Below the pieces are notes generated by a model, which was given only the letters and a program-made list of their open reading frames with translations, ran no database searches and was not told the origin of the DNA. Below are positions 35,521 to 43,767 of a stretch of 64,000 nucleotides of DNA, in pieces. Both the position numbers and the translations under genes were made by a program. Position 1 is the first letter of the stretch; every line of letters begins with the position of its first letter. Source of the stretch: Sulfurimonadaceae bacterium (GTDB lineage Bacteria; Campylobacterota; Campylobacteria; Campylobacterales; Sulfurimonadaceae); assembly GCA_028683835.1 (NCBI GenBank), contig JAQUHB010000005.1:1-64000 (forward strand), written 5' to 3'.

Positions 35521-36588
35521 TTATTTTTCATCTTTTTTATCCATTGCGCTTTTTGCTGATTTAATGGCGTTCTCAAGGGCTGTTCTTGCTATGCCCCAAG
35601 CTTCTTTTCCCATACGTTTCGCTTCTTGGGCTTTCTCTGATTTTAGTACTTTTGTTCCCCTTTGAAGGGCATCTTTTTTGACAGATTGATATTTGTCTTT
35701 CATGAGATTCACAGTTTCTTTTGAAATATGGACAAGTTCTTCTAAGTCATATTTCATATTATTTGAAATGTCATCAAGTATTTGTTTCGTCTGTACAGAG
35801 TTCGCATGTCCAATATTGTTTACTACTTGGGTAAAAATCATATCTGTATGAATTAGTTCATCAAAAGTGTGATCATAATCACTAAGCAAGATAGCCTTTA
35901 TTTCATCAGGCATATAAAGAAGTTGTTGTTGAAATTTGGATATTGATTTGACTAGACCAGTTTTCGTACCTCGCATTGTTGATTTGAGGATAGAATTTGC
36001 CTGATTGGGAGTTGCTTCTGAAACATTTACTGCCGTTTGGAGAATACTTGAGAGAATTTTTCGAATCCTGATACTGTTGAGTGCTCCCTCATTGATAGTT
36101 TCATAAGTAAGCTCTTTTATGACCTCTTCAACAGTTTCATCTATATCTTGATTATTTTTTTCTAAGGCTGTAATGATGGCTGATTCAACCATTTCATTCA
36201 ACATATCAAAAAGATCAACAGATTGAAGTTTTATCTGATGGAGCTTAGATATTGTTTGTTCTGGAGCTTCGCAAAGAGATTCTTCGATCTTATCAAAAAG
36301 AATATATTTTGCATTTTGAAGTTCATGTGATGTTTTGTCTATGCGTCTGTTTAACTGTTCTTTTTTTGCAAGCAGTTCTTCAACTTCATCGTGAAGAGTC
36401 AATGTTTCACTGTCGATAATTGTTGCACTTAGAATTTTGAGTTCATGTAATGTCAATTTATTTGGATCTATAGTCCATTCATCCTCAATATGCACAAGAA
36501 GTTTTTTAATCTTTTCCTCAATTGAAGATGCTTCAATACTTTTGTAACTGTTTTTTAAGTCTCGTTCAAATTCCTCTATATTCATCAT
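35521..36588 (-). CDS. Uncharacterised helical protein
   Basis: A 355-residue soluble, highly charged protein with no recognised family. It appears almost wholly alpha-helical, with probable coiled coil at about residues 65-115 (DEVEELLAKKEQLNRRIDKTSHEL) and an amphipathic lysine/alanine-rich C-terminus (EAWGIARTALENAIKSAKSAMDKK). There is no signal peptide or membrane helix. It is 7 bases downstream of the DUF493 gene, so probably in the moaC operon. The C-terminal third recalls apolipoprotein- or phasin-like helices; function unknown. Confidence 0.6.
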   Translation of the reverse strand: MMNIEEFERDLKNSYKSIEASSIEEKIKKLLVHIEDEWTIDPNKLTLHELKILSATIIDSETLTLHDEVEELLAKKEQLNRRIDKTSHELQNAKYILFDKIEESLCEAPEQTISKLHQIKLQSVDLFDMLNEMVESAIITALEKNNQDIDETVEEVIKELTYETINEGALNSIRIRKILSSILQTAVNVSEATPNQANSILKSTMRGTKTGLVKSISKFQQQLLYMPDEIKAILLSDYDHTFDELIHTDMIFTQVVNNIGHANSVQTKQILDDISNNMKYDLEELVHISKETVNLMKDKYQSVKKDALQRGTKVLKSEKAQEAKRMGKEAWGIARTALENAIKSAKSAMDKKDEK

Positions 36589-36595
36589 ATCTCCT

Positions 36596-36865
36596 TTATA
36601 AAACCATTTTTATATTTTGATGATTTTTTAGTGCTTCATATATAAATGTTCTTTCATCTTCATTGGTAATGATAAGATCAAGATTCATACTCACGTACTT
36701 TCCGGTTTTACTTTCATTGGAAAGCTTTAGAGTGTGTGGTTTTTCCAAAATCACCTCTTTTACAGCAAGATGAATCTCATCTTTATGGTTTCCAATAACT
36801 TTATAACACCAGCTGCAAGGGTATTCCAAAACCAATTTCTCTTTAGTTTCGTTTATAATTTCCAC
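36596..36865 (-). CDS. DUF493 (YbeD-like) family protein
   Basis: An 89-residue small alpha/beta protein with the DUF493 pattern: [19 protein letters not shown], strands ending [31 protein letters not shown]. It resembles Helicobacter HP0495 and E. coli YbeD. The regulatory ACT-like fold is known but the function is not. It overlaps the 3' end of moaC by 23 bases. Confidence 0.82.
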   Translation of the reverse strand: MEIINETKEKLVLEYPCSWCYKVIGNHKDEIHLAVKEVILEKPHTLKLSNESKTGKYVSMNLDLIITNEDERTFIYEALKNHQNIKMVL

Positions 36866-37316
36866 TTTTTCCTCCTTCTTTGGATTCTAACTGAACAGTT
36901 TTAATGATCATCCCTTTGTCTATGGCTTTGACCATATCATATATGGTTAAAAGTCCGATACTGACACCTGTAAGTGCTTCCATTTCAACGCCTGTTTGCC
37001 CTGTAAGTTTTGCTGTGAGTATTAGTTTGAATCCTGGGAGTTCTGGCAGTTCTTCAACATCACAGTTGATACCGCTAAGATTTAAGGGATGACACATCGG
37101 GATAAGCTCACTTGTTTTTTTTGTTCCCATTATTGCGGCAATAACAGCTGTTTGGAGAACTGGACCTTTTTTTGTCCTTTCACTTACTATTGCATTGAAA
37201 GCATCTTGGCTCATCTGTATAACTCCGCTTGCTACAGCGACTCTTGTAGTTTGGCTTTTTTCTGACACATCCACCATCTTTGGACGATCTTTTTCATCTA
37301 AGTGCGTTAAGTTCAT
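36843..37316 (-). CDS. moaC: Cyclic pyranopterin monophosphate synthase (MoaC)
   Basis: MoaC completes conversion of the MoaA product into cyclic pyranopterin monophosphate in molybdenum-cofactor synthesis. The 157-residue product has [16 protein letters not shown], the conserved [11 protein letters not shown] (active-site His), [19 protein letters not shown] and the C-terminal [12 protein letters not shown]. Length is normal. Moco supply is relevant to SoxC encoded nearby. Confidence 0.96.
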   Translation of the reverse strand: MNLTHLDEKDRPKMVDVSEKSQTTRVAVASGVIQMSQDAFNAIVSERTKKGPVLQTAVIAAIMGTKKTSELIPMCHPLNLSGINCDVEELPELPGFKLILTAKLTGQTGVEMEALTGVSIGLLTIYDMVKAIDKGMIIKTVQLESKEGGKSGNYKRN

Positions 37317-37378
37317 GCAACTCTCTTTTTTAGTATAAAGGTAAATAATATACTTTGATTATACCAAACAATGATAGA

Positions 37379-37990
37379 TTATTTACTAATATCGTGTTCT
37401 TGATGAAATCTTAGAATTGCTTCTTGATACTCGGTAGGATTGTTAAGATTTAAAAAATTAGTTTCATTTTCAAATTCCACAAAAAGAGTATTAGACGTTT
37501 GGAGTAGTTTTATAAGTTTATGTTGATTGGTTTGAAGCATATTTTGAAAAACTACATGTAAGCTTCTGTTATAAAGTCCGCACATTGGATGGAGACCATG
37601 GGGTGTTTTTGCGATGATGGTATCAAAGCCCTGATCTTTGTGCTCTAAGATTTTACCTATTTCTGCTTCGCCTATAAAAGGAGTATCAACACTCAAAACA
37701 AATATCTCGTTTACATTTAAGTGGTTAAAGATAGTTACAAAGCCTGTTGTAGGAGCATAGATATCTTCTGTATCTATATCTTCTATCAAAACTGCATTTT
37801 TATTTTCAGTGAGAAAATCAAATTTATTTGCATCTTTACAGGAAATATATACATTTTGAAATAATTTTTTTAAGCGTTCATACTGGTATTGAGTAAGAGT
37901 AGGTTCGCCTGCGAAGGGTAAAAGTGCTTTATCTTCGCCCATTCGGGAGCTTTTCCCGCCGGCAAAGATAACGCATGGAGTTTGGAACAT
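37379..37990 (-). CDS. mobA: Molybdenum cofactor guanylyltransferase (MobA)
   Basis: MobA transfers GMP to molybdopterin. The 203-residue product has the nucleotide-binding FAGGKSSRMGEDKALLPFAGEP near the N-terminus, VLSVDTPF for the metal Asp, and HGLHPMCGLYNRS. Its start overlaps the OmpA-like gene's stop as TAATG. SoxC-type enzymes use ungluanylated Moco, so MobA probably serves other molybdoenzymes of the cell. Confidence 0.93.
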   Translation of the reverse strand: MFQTPCVIFAGGKSSRMGEDKALLPFAGEPTLTQYQYERLKKLFQNVYISCKDANKFDFLTENKNAVLIEDIDTEDIYAPTTGFVTIFNHLNVNEIFVLSVDTPFIGEAEIGKILEHKDQGFDTIIAKTPHGLHPMCGLYNRSLHVVFQNMLQTNQHKLIKLLQTSNTLFVEFENETNFLNLNNPTEYQEAILRFHQEHDISK

Positions 37991-39060
37991 TATTTAGTTA
38001 AAGTAGCTTCTATACGTCTGTTTGCCGCACGACCTTCAACAGTTTTATTTGATGCAACTGGGTTAGCTTCACCTTTTCCTGATGCTGTGATTCTTTTAGC
38101 GTCTACACCTTTTTTCTCAAGGTCAGCTTTTACAGCTTTTGCACGCGCTTCAGAAAGTTTTTGGTTGTGTGCTGCTTTACCAGTGTTACTAGTATAACCA
38201 GTGATTTCTACATTATATGCAGGGTATAGTTTCATGAAATCTGCAAATTCTGTAATACGTGAGTCTGCTTCACGCCCAATTTTAGCTGAGTCTATTTTGA
38301 AGTTTACGTGTAAGTTTACAAGAACGGGACAACCATCTTGGTCAACTTTTGCGCCAGCTGGAGTATTTGGACATTTATCGATAGAATTTTTAACACCATC
38401 ATGATCATCATCGCCATCAACTACAACAGCAGCAACCTCTGCTACAACAGGTTTTTCTTCAACAACAGGCGCAGGGGCTGGAGTCACAACTGGTGTTTCG
38501 ACAACTGGTGCTGGAGCTGCAATTGGTTGAGCGTGTTCTCCAAAAGCGATATTGATACCACCAAGCAATGCTAAGTTATTATCCCATCTTGTATCATTGG
38601 GTTTTAACATATAAATTGCTTCAAGTTTAAGAGCGATATTTTTTGTGATTGGCATTTTAGCACCAACGCCTGCATCAAAGAAAGCAGAATCAACATTACC
38701 AGTTCTTCCTTCTTGGTGCTCGCTCATAGTCTCGTAACCAAGACCAGCTTTTGCAAATGGAGTTAAAAATCCAACTTTTCCATACTCATATACACCGTTT
38801 AAAGCGATACGGTAAATATTTGTACTACCAAAGCGACTTGGTTCAAAATCAACATTTGAGTAAAGAATTGATAACTCAGGACTTACTGGCATTCCAAGAT
38901 TATTGAGTTGGAATTCACCACCATAGATACCTGCATTTGAAAGATTAAGATTTCCTTCTGTTATGTTATAGCCAGCAACCGGAGTAAACTCATAGTTGTA
39001 ATCTTGTGCTAAAAGCAAAGAAGATGCTAAAAGTGCTGGAACTAGTAGTAATTTTTTCAT
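37990..39060 (-). CDS. OmpA-family outer-membrane protein
   Basis: A 356-residue protein with a signal peptide (MKKLLLVPALLASSLLLAQ), an N-terminal eight-strand barrel (about residues 20-175), a Pro/Ala/Val-rich linker (APAPVVETPVVTPAPAPV), a TSP3-type calcium motif (DGDDDHDGVKNSIDKCPNTPAGAKVDQDGCP) and a C-terminal OmpA peptidoglycan-binding domain (VEITGYTSNTGKAAHNQKLSEARAKAV). It links the outer membrane to the cell wall. Confidence 0.94.
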   Translation of the reverse strand: MKKLLLVPALLASSLLLAQDYNYEFTPVAGYNITEGNLNLSNAGIYGGEFQLNNLGMPVSPELSILYSNVDFEPSRFGSTNIYRIALNGVYEYGKVGFLTPFAKAGLGYETMSEHQEGRTGNVDSAFFDAGVGAKMPITKNIALKLEAIYMLKPNDTRWDNNLALLGGINIAFGEHAQPIAAPAPVVETPVVTPAPAPVVEEKPVVAEVAAVVVDGDDDHDGVKNSIDKCPNTPAGAKVDQDGCPVLVNLHVNFKIDSAKIGREADSRITEFADFMKLYPAYNVEITGYTSNTGKAAHNQKLSEARAKAVKADLEKKGVDAKRITASGKGEANPVASNKTVEGRAANRRIEATLTK

Positions 39061-39105
39061 GTGTATCCTTTTTGTCCAAGGTAACTTGGGAGTAATTATT
39101 TCGTG

Positions 39106-39111
39106 ATTCTA
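39106..39111 (-). promoter_or_regulatory. -10 element for the OmpA-family gene
   Basis: Minus-strand TAGAAT in AGCTAGAATCACG, 45 bases before the ATG at 39060. Confidence 0.45.
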
Positions 39112-39113
39112 GC

Positions 39114-39147
39114 TTATTTTTATTAAAAATGTATTTAATAAAAATAA
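39114..39147. terminator. AT-only inverted repeat between leuC and the OmpA-family gene
   Basis: Fourteen-base perfect arms TTATTTTTATTAAA and TTTAATAAAAATAA around a six-base loop, just after the leuC stop and just upstream of the OmpA promoter. It could end leuC transcription or act as an UP-like element; both are inferences. Confidence 0.45.
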
Positions 39148-39157
39148 TTAGTTTGTG

Positions 39158-40417
39158 TTATCTGGGATCTGTGATATATCCAGTGATTGCCGACGCTGCT
39201 GCAACTGCTGAGTTAGCTAAATAAACTTTAGAGCTTCTGCTTCCCATACGACCGACAAAGTTACGGTTTGTTGTAGAAACTGCAACTTCGTTATCCCCTA
39301 AAATCCCCATATATCCGCCAAGACAAGCGCCACATGTCGGGTTGCTGACAACACCGCCTGCATCGATAAGAATATCTATATATCCAAGTTTCGTAGCTTC
39401 GCGAAGGATCTTTTGTGTACCCGGAGTGATGATAAGACGAACATCTTGGTGAACTTTCTTACCCTCTAATATTTCAGCTGCTACTTTAAGGTCGCTGAGT
39501 CTTCCATTTGTACAACTTCCAATAAACGCTTGATCTATTTTGATATGATCATTTTGCGCTTGAACGACACTGTGTCCATTTGATGGTAAAAATGGATATG
39601 CGATCACTGGATCAAGTGCCGCAACATCTATTTCCAAAATTTGTGAATAGACAGCATCAGCATCAGAATAGAAGATTTTTGGTTCACGAGCTAGAGGTTT
39701 ATCTACTAAAAATTCTTTTGTGATCTCATCATATGCGACGATTCCACTTTTTGCACCAGCTTCGATAGCCATATTACACATAGAAAATCTATCGTCCATG
39801 CTTAAATGCTCGATTGTACTTCCAGTAAACTCTAAAGTCTGATAAAGTGCCCCATCAACGCCGATCATGCGGATGATTTCGAGGATAATATCTTTTCCAG
39901 TCGTATATTTCCCAGGTTTTCCGTTTAATACTACTTTGATCGACTCTGGCACTTTAAACCAGTTTCCGCCTGTTACCATGGCAAACGCTAAGTCAGTTGA
40001 ACCCATTCCCGTCGAGAAAGCACCAAGTGCACCGTGTGTACAAGTATGTGAATCTGCACCGATGATAACATCACCCGGAACGACTAAACCTTTTTCAGGT
40101 AAAAGTGCGTGCTCGATTCCCATATCTTTTTCATCAAAAAAGTTTTTCATCTCATATTTTTTTGCAAAGTCGCGGCTTATACGAGCTTGATTTGCACTTG
40201 CAATATCTTTTGCAGGGATAAAGTGATCAAGAACAATAGAAAATCCATCTGGATTAGCAAGTTTTGTCGCGCCAATATCTTCAAATGCTTTGATAGAAAT
40301 AGGTGTAGTAATATCGTTTCCGATAACCATATCGATGTTACAGCGGATGATTTCGCCTGCAAATACTGGGTGACCGACATGATCGGAAAATATTTTTTCA
40401 GTAATGGTTTGCTTCAT
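39158..40417 (-). CDS. leuC: 3-isopropylmalate dehydratase large subunit
   Basis: LeuC with LeuD isomerises 2- to 3-isopropylmalate in leucine synthesis through a [4Fe-4S] cluster. The 419-residue product has VIGADSHTCTHGALGAFSTG, the cluster ligands IGSCTNGRLSDL and NPTCGACLGGYMG, and the final RNFVGRMGSRSSKVYLAN. At 419 residues it belongs to the shorter archaeal/Campylobacterota-type LeuC. No leuD, leuA or leuB is adjacent. Confidence 0.92.
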   Translation of the reverse strand: MKQTITEKIFSDHVGHPVFAGEIIRCNIDMVIGNDITTPISIKAFEDIGATKLANPDGFSIVLDHFIPAKDIASANQARISRDFAKKYEMKNFFDEKDMGIEHALLPEKGLVVPGDVIIGADSHTCTHGALGAFSTGMGSTDLAFAMVTGGNWFKVPESIKVVLNGKPGKYTTGKDIILEIIRMIGVDGALYQTLEFTGSTIEHLSMDDRFSMCNMAIEAGAKSGIVAYDEITKEFLVDKPLAREPKIFYSDADAVYSQILEIDVAALDPVIAYPFLPSNGHSVVQAQNDHIKIDQAFIGSCTNGRLSDLKVAAEILEGKKVHQDVRLIITPGTQKILREATKLGYIDILIDAGGVVSNPTCGACLGGYMGILGDNEVAVSTTNRNFVGRMGSRSSKVYLANSAVAAASAITGYITDPR

Positions 40418-40426
40418 GTGGAATCC

Positions 40427-40436
40427 TTACATGTAA
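40427..40436. repeat. TTACATGTAA palindrome in the leuC leader
   Basis: Ten bases upstream of the leuC ATG; its minus-strand 3' end overlaps the AAGGA Shine-Dalgarno. Confidence 0.7.
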
Positions 40437-40459
40437 AGTGTATTTATAAAAGTGGGCGA

Positions 40460-40465
40460 ATTATA
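40460..40465 (-). promoter_or_regulatory. -10 element for leuC
   Basis: Minus-strand TATAAT in GGGTATAATTCGCC, 43 bases before the start codon. Confidence 0.6.
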
Positions 40466-40547
40466 CCCTTTTAGAGTTGATGACATTTTGAAATATTTTT
40501 GCAATTTTAAAATATCAGATGCTAATATAAACAAAAAAAGGATTTTC

Positions 40548-40901
40548 GTGTCGAAGTTGCTTGGAAAATGTCCTTATTGTGAAAATGGAAAGATTGAAAT
40601 AAGGGCGATCGCCGTTGATGGCAAACCTCTAAAACTTTATGCTTGCTCAAATGCACATTGGTATTTTGAAGGCGATTTTGCTGAACTCACACCTGAGTCT
40701 ACATGTAACTTTCGAATATTTCAAAATCAGCTCAGACGTTGGAATAAAAAAGCGATAGGGAAAAATGAAATACGAACACTTTTAAAAGAGCAACAGGTAC
40801 AAGTAAGACTTTACAGTGCAAATGCGAAAAAAGAGTATTTTAAGTGGGTGATTCTGGATAAAGAGTATGGAATAAGCGTTTTGTGGGAGGAGGATGCATA
40901 G
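40548..40901 (+). CDS. Zinc-ribbon-like small protein
   Basis: A protein of about 117 residues with an N-terminal zinc ribbon (LLGKCPYCENGKIEIRAIAVDG, then KLYACSNAHW) resembling the Cys4 modules at the end of topoisomerase I. The rest is basic and helical (LRRWNKKAIGKNEIRTLL). The ORF track starts at 40452, but that segment overlaps the leuC promoter; AAAGGA before GTG at 40548 gives the better start, and TATAAA at 40526 is a plausible -10. Nucleic-acid binding is likely but unproven. Confidence 0.7.
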   Translation: MSKLLGKCPYCENGKIEIRAIAVDGKPLKLYACSNAHWYFEGDFAELTPESTCNFRIFQNQLRRWNKKAIGKNEIRTLLKEQQVQVRLYSANAKKEYFKWVILDKEYGISVLWEEDA

Positions 40902-40919
40902 GTATAAAAACCTATGCAT
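40894..40919. terminator. Hairpin between convergent zinc-ribbon and cold-shock genes
   Basis: Ten-base arms ATGCATAGGT and ACCTATGCAT with a six-base loop; the zinc-ribbon stop lies in the left arm. Only a short A run follows, so termination would be weak. Confidence 0.45.
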
Positions 40920-40924
40920 AAAAA

Positions 40925-41143
40925 TTACATTGCTGTAACGTTTTCCGCTTGAGGACCTTTTTGACCTTCGCCTACTTCAAAAGTAACCGCTTGGCCTTCT
41001 GCTAAAGAAACACGACCAGGACCTGTTCTGTTTACTTGACGGAAGTGAACAAATAAATCTGCACCACCGTTGTTTTGTTGGATAAATCCATAACCTTTTT
41101 CTTCATTGAACCATTTAACAGTTCCGTTTAGCAATTCTGCCAT
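40925..41143 (-). CDS. Cold-shock domain protein (CspA-like)
   Basis: A 72-residue single cold-shock domain that binds single-stranded RNA/DNA. Both motifs are clear: KGYGFIQ (RNP1) and DLFVHF (RNP2), with [15 protein letters not shown] at the start. The track's longer ORF begins at ATG 41176; AGAGGT upstream of the ATG at 41143 ([12 protein letters not shown]) and the family length fix the shorter form. Family members act as RNA chaperones in cold or general stress. Confidence 0.95.
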   Translation of the reverse strand: MAELLNGTVKWFNEEKGYGFIQQNNGGADLFVHFRQVNRTGPGRVSLAEGQAVTFEVGEGQKGPQAENVTAM

Positions 41144-41179
41144 CTTTGTACCTCTAGTGGGAAAAATACATTTCATAAT

Positions 41180-41185
41180 AGTATA
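41180..41185 (-). promoter_or_regulatory. -10 element for the cold-shock gene
   Basis: Minus-strand TATACT, 36 bases before the chosen ATG; this leaves a leader of about 30 bases, too short for a cspA-type thermosensing leader. Confidence 0.4.
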
Positions 41186-41259
41186 TTACTAAATTGAAAA
41201 GGAGTCTAAGTCGAGGAAAGGTTTTCGTTTTTAGCAGATTATATATAATGTAACACACT

Positions 41260-41284
41260 AAAGATGAATTCGAACCTCATCTTT
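41260..41284. other. Short hairpin in the csp-ycaO divergent region
   Basis: Eight-base arms AAAGATGA and TCATCTTT with a nine-base loop, about 11 bases after a TATAAT at 41244-41249. It could be the 5' end of a short transcript or a terminator; no U tract is visible. Confidence 0.3.
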
Positions 41285-41344
41285 CATCGCAAGTATTGTA
41301 TCATTTTATTTATTACATTGCAAACGTATTTTATTATTTAACTG

Positions 41345-41350
41345 TATACT
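41345..41350 (+). promoter_or_regulatory. -10 element for the YcaO gene
   Basis: TATACT in ACTGTATACTTGC, 24 bases before the ATG at 41374. Confidence 0.45.
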
Positions 41351-41373
41351 TGCACAAAAAAGGGTCATAATAG

Positions 41374-42996
41374 ATGAATTTACTTTCAAAAACTGCACCA
41401 TTAGAAGAATCGATACAAAAAATGAGAGCTGTTCTTATCGATGTCGGATGTGAAGTTGTGTTTCAAGAGCAGTTGCATCCTCTTACTCATTGTTATTCAG
41501 TAAATCTGAGTTCCACGGAAGCACCTCGCCATATCTATGCTAATGGCAAAGGTATGGAGGTGGATGCTTCTGTAGCAAGTGCTTTGGGTGAGTACATAGA
41601 GAGACTTCAGACAAATAATTTTTTTATAGATTTTTATCTTCCAAATAGAACACAGTATCCTGATGAAGTTGCGTATGAATTTTGGGAGGATTATATAGAC
41701 GAAGCATTTTTGGAGCTTTATGATCCAAATGGGGAACTTAGCGGTGAAGATTTAGTTGATTTTAACAGTGACTACACAGATAAAATCCTTTGTCTCCCTT
41801 TTATAAAAAATTCTACTCAAGAAAAAGTTTATATTCCGCAAAATATTTTGAGCAATCTTTATGTAAGCAATGGTTTAGCAACAGGAAATAGTCCAAAAGA
41901 GGCGCAAGTTCAAGCTTTTAGTGAGATTTATGAGCGTTATGCAAAGCTAGATATCATAAAAAATGGCTATGCACTTCCAAGTTTTCCCGATGAGTTAATT
42001 CAAAGTTTTGAAAAACTTCAGAGTGATGTCCAAGCACTTCGTGATCTTGGTTATATAGTAGAAGTTTTAGATGCCTCGATGGGCGGAAAATTTCCTGTAA
42101 CGGCTATCTCTCTAATAAATCCAAAAAACTCTTCGCTGTTTGTCTCTTTTGGCGCACATCCTATTTTGCAAGTCTCACTAGAGAGAACGATGACAGAACT
42201 GATGCAAGGACGAACTTTAGATAATCTGGATAGTTTTGAGACACCGACTTTTGATATGAGTAGAGTTGAGAGCAGTTTTAATCTTGAATCGCATTTTGTA
42301 GATTCAAATGGAAAACTTGGATTTGGATTTTTGAGTTCTAAAAAAAGTTTTGAGTATGCCACTTGGAGATATAAAGGCGAGGGATGTGAGGATGAATATA
42401 ACTTTCTTTTAAGTATCTTAGAAGATATGGATAAAGAGCTTTATATCAGAGAGTACGATTATCTTGGATTTTACTCTTGTCAGATGGTTATTCCAGGAGT
42501 TTCAGAAGTGTACCCGATGGAAGATCTCATCTACAACAACAAAAACAGCGGAAAACTTATACGTCATATGGTTTTGGATATGAATGTGAATGATGCAGAA
42601 GATATCCTTGATGCAGTAGAATCACTGGATGATTCTTTACACGTAGACAAATATATAGGTGTTATTTTCGAAAATAGTTTTACAATGGCCGAGCTCAAAG
42701 CGCAGATGCATTTGACACTTGGCAATACTCAAGAAGCGTTAGAGATTTTAGAGTACAGTGAAAACAAAATTGGACAAATTCTTGTGGAACTTATCACGAT
42801 GGAAAACGAAGGGCATAATTACGAAGATTATGAAGAAGCATTAGAGAATGTTTTTGGGAAAGATAATCTAAAAAAAGCCTTACTTGTAAGAGAGGGTAAA
42901 GAGTTATTTATAGACACGACTCTGCATGATGAGTATAAAAAAATGTTAAAGTTATATGACAAACTCGAGATTAAAAAGCAAAATATTACACTTTAA
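41374..42996 (+). CDS. YcaO family protein
   Basis: A 540-residue YcaO-domain protein. YcaO enzymes use ATP to activate peptide amide backbones; the stand-alone E. coli type is linked to RimO-dependent modification of ribosomal protein S12. Seen: an early segment with VDASVASALGEYIERLQT (about residues 69-86), the ATP/Mg helix GLATGNSPKEAQVQAFSEIYERYAK (about 168-192) and a helical C-terminal extension with MAELKAQMHLTLGNTQEALEIL, as in E. coli YcaO. No precursor-peptide or TfuA gene is nearby, which argues against a RiPP cluster. Confidence 0.9.
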   Translation: MNLLSKTAPLEESIQKMRAVLIDVGCEVVFQEQLHPLTHCYSVNLSSTEAPRHIYANGKGMEVDASVASALGEYIERLQTNNFFIDFYLPNRTQYPDEVAYEFWEDYIDEAFLELYDPNGELSGEDLVDFNSDYTDKILCLPFIKNSTQEKVYIPQNILSNLYVSNGLATGNSPKEAQVQAFSEIYERYAKLDIIKNGYALPSFPDELIQSFEKLQSDVQALRDLGYIVEVLDASMGGKFPVTAISLINPKNSSLFVSFGAHPILQVSLERTMTELMQGRTLDNLDSFETPTFDMSRVESSFNLESHFVDSNGKLGFGFLSSKKSFEYATWRYKGEGCEDEYNFLLSILEDMDKELYIREYDYLGFYSCQMVIPGVSEVYPMEDLIYNNKNSGKLIRHMVLDMNVNDAEDILDAVESLDDSLHVDKYIGVIFENSFTMAELKAQMHLTLGNTQEALEILEYSENKIGQILVELITMENEGHNYEDYEEALENVFGKDNLKKALLVREGKELFIDTTLHDEYKKMLKLYDKLEIKKQNITL

Positions 42997-43105
42997 GCGA
43001 TCAATCATGATTAGATGAACAAATATTCTGCTTTAAATTCTTTGATATGTTATCGCTAAAAGTTGCCATAAGATCACCAAATGCATGTCCAATATCACGT
43101 ATAGA

Positions 43106-43290
43106 TTCAGCCTTAATTATACTGATGATAAAGTAGTATTTATTGATCATGAATATACATATTTGTCCATAAACCAAGCGTATAGCGTATTTGGAGATAT
43201 TGCAAAAATTAAAAGATGAAATTGTAGGTTAAAAATATGCAAGACGCTTGGTGAAGAAGGATTCCAGACAAAAAAAATGCATCAGTATTG
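43106..43290 (+). pseudogene. Decayed PAS-domain gene fragment
   Basis: The sequence reads DDKVVFIDHEYTYLSINQAY (43124-43183) then VFGDIAK, shifts frame to KDEIVG (43214), and in later frames gives KNMQDA and EEGFQTKKMHQY. This is the order expected at the start of a PAS domain of a sensor protein, broken by two or more frameshifts and stops. No start codon or downstream kinase/receptor domain remains. The rest of the 362-base gap 42997-43358 holds no intact gene. Confidence 0.55.
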
Positions 43291-43358
43291 ATGGTATATG
43301 CTACACTATTGCTTTGTTTCATGGATACAATATTTTAAAATCAACATAAGGAAAAAAG

Positions 43359-43697
43359 ATGCTCATTGATATATTCACAGATTATATTCGTAATCGCAAA
43401 GATTTACGAAAATACGTAGTAGAACGAAAAACAATACAAGAACGTGGTGAGTTTAACGATGCAACTTTGATTCAGGTGCAGGAAAACCTTGAGAGATTAA
43501 AAGTTGAAAATCCTGATATTTATGAAAAAATGTATGAAGTATTGGAAACTGTCTTTGAAAATGATGCTGGACAGATAGTAGATTATTCTCTTAATTTTGC
43601 CCGTCAAATGTCTAAAATGTTTAAAAATAGAACACCTGAAGATATTTATAAGGAATACAAGGCTGTGTTGAAGCATAAATATCAAACACTAGGTTAG
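43359..43697 (+). CDS. Uncharacterised small helical protein
   Basis: A 112-residue charged, soluble, helical protein (MLIDIFTDYIRNRKDLRKYV, later VLETVFENDAGQIVDYSLNFARQM). AAGGAAAAA precedes the ATG. No known family was recognised and no catalytic motif is apparent. It is followed after 70 bases by an outer-membrane protein gene on the same strand. Lying next to a decayed PAS fragment, it may belong to a once larger locus. Confidence 0.6.
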   Translation: MLIDIFTDYIRNRKDLRKYVVERKTIQERGEFNDATLIQVQENLERLKVENPDIYEKMYEVLETVFENDAGQIVDYSLNFARQMSKMFKNRTPEDIYKEYKAVLKHKYQTLG

Positions 43698-43731
43698 GAA
43701 TAAAAGCTTGTATTGTTGATTTTGTTGTACC

Positions 43732-43764
43732 ATATCCTTTATAAATAACTTTACAAAAGGATAT
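43732..43764 (+). promoter_or_regulatory. Inverted repeat covering the Shine-Dalgarno of the barrel gene
   Basis: Arms ATATCCTTT (43732-43740) and AAAGGATAT (43756-43764); the right arm contains the ribosome-binding AAAGGA, 3 bases before the ATG at 43768. A TATAAA at 43740-43745 with TTGATT 18 bases upstream may be the promoter, in which case the left arm is not transcribed and the repeat acts on DNA. Confidence 0.4.
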
Positions 43765-43767
43765 AAA

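Noticed and set aside
41374-42996. YcaO gene as part of a peptide natural-product cluster
   Set aside because: No precursor peptide, TfuA, dehydrogenase or export genes are adjacent, and the long C-terminal extension matches the stand-alone E. coli YcaO type.
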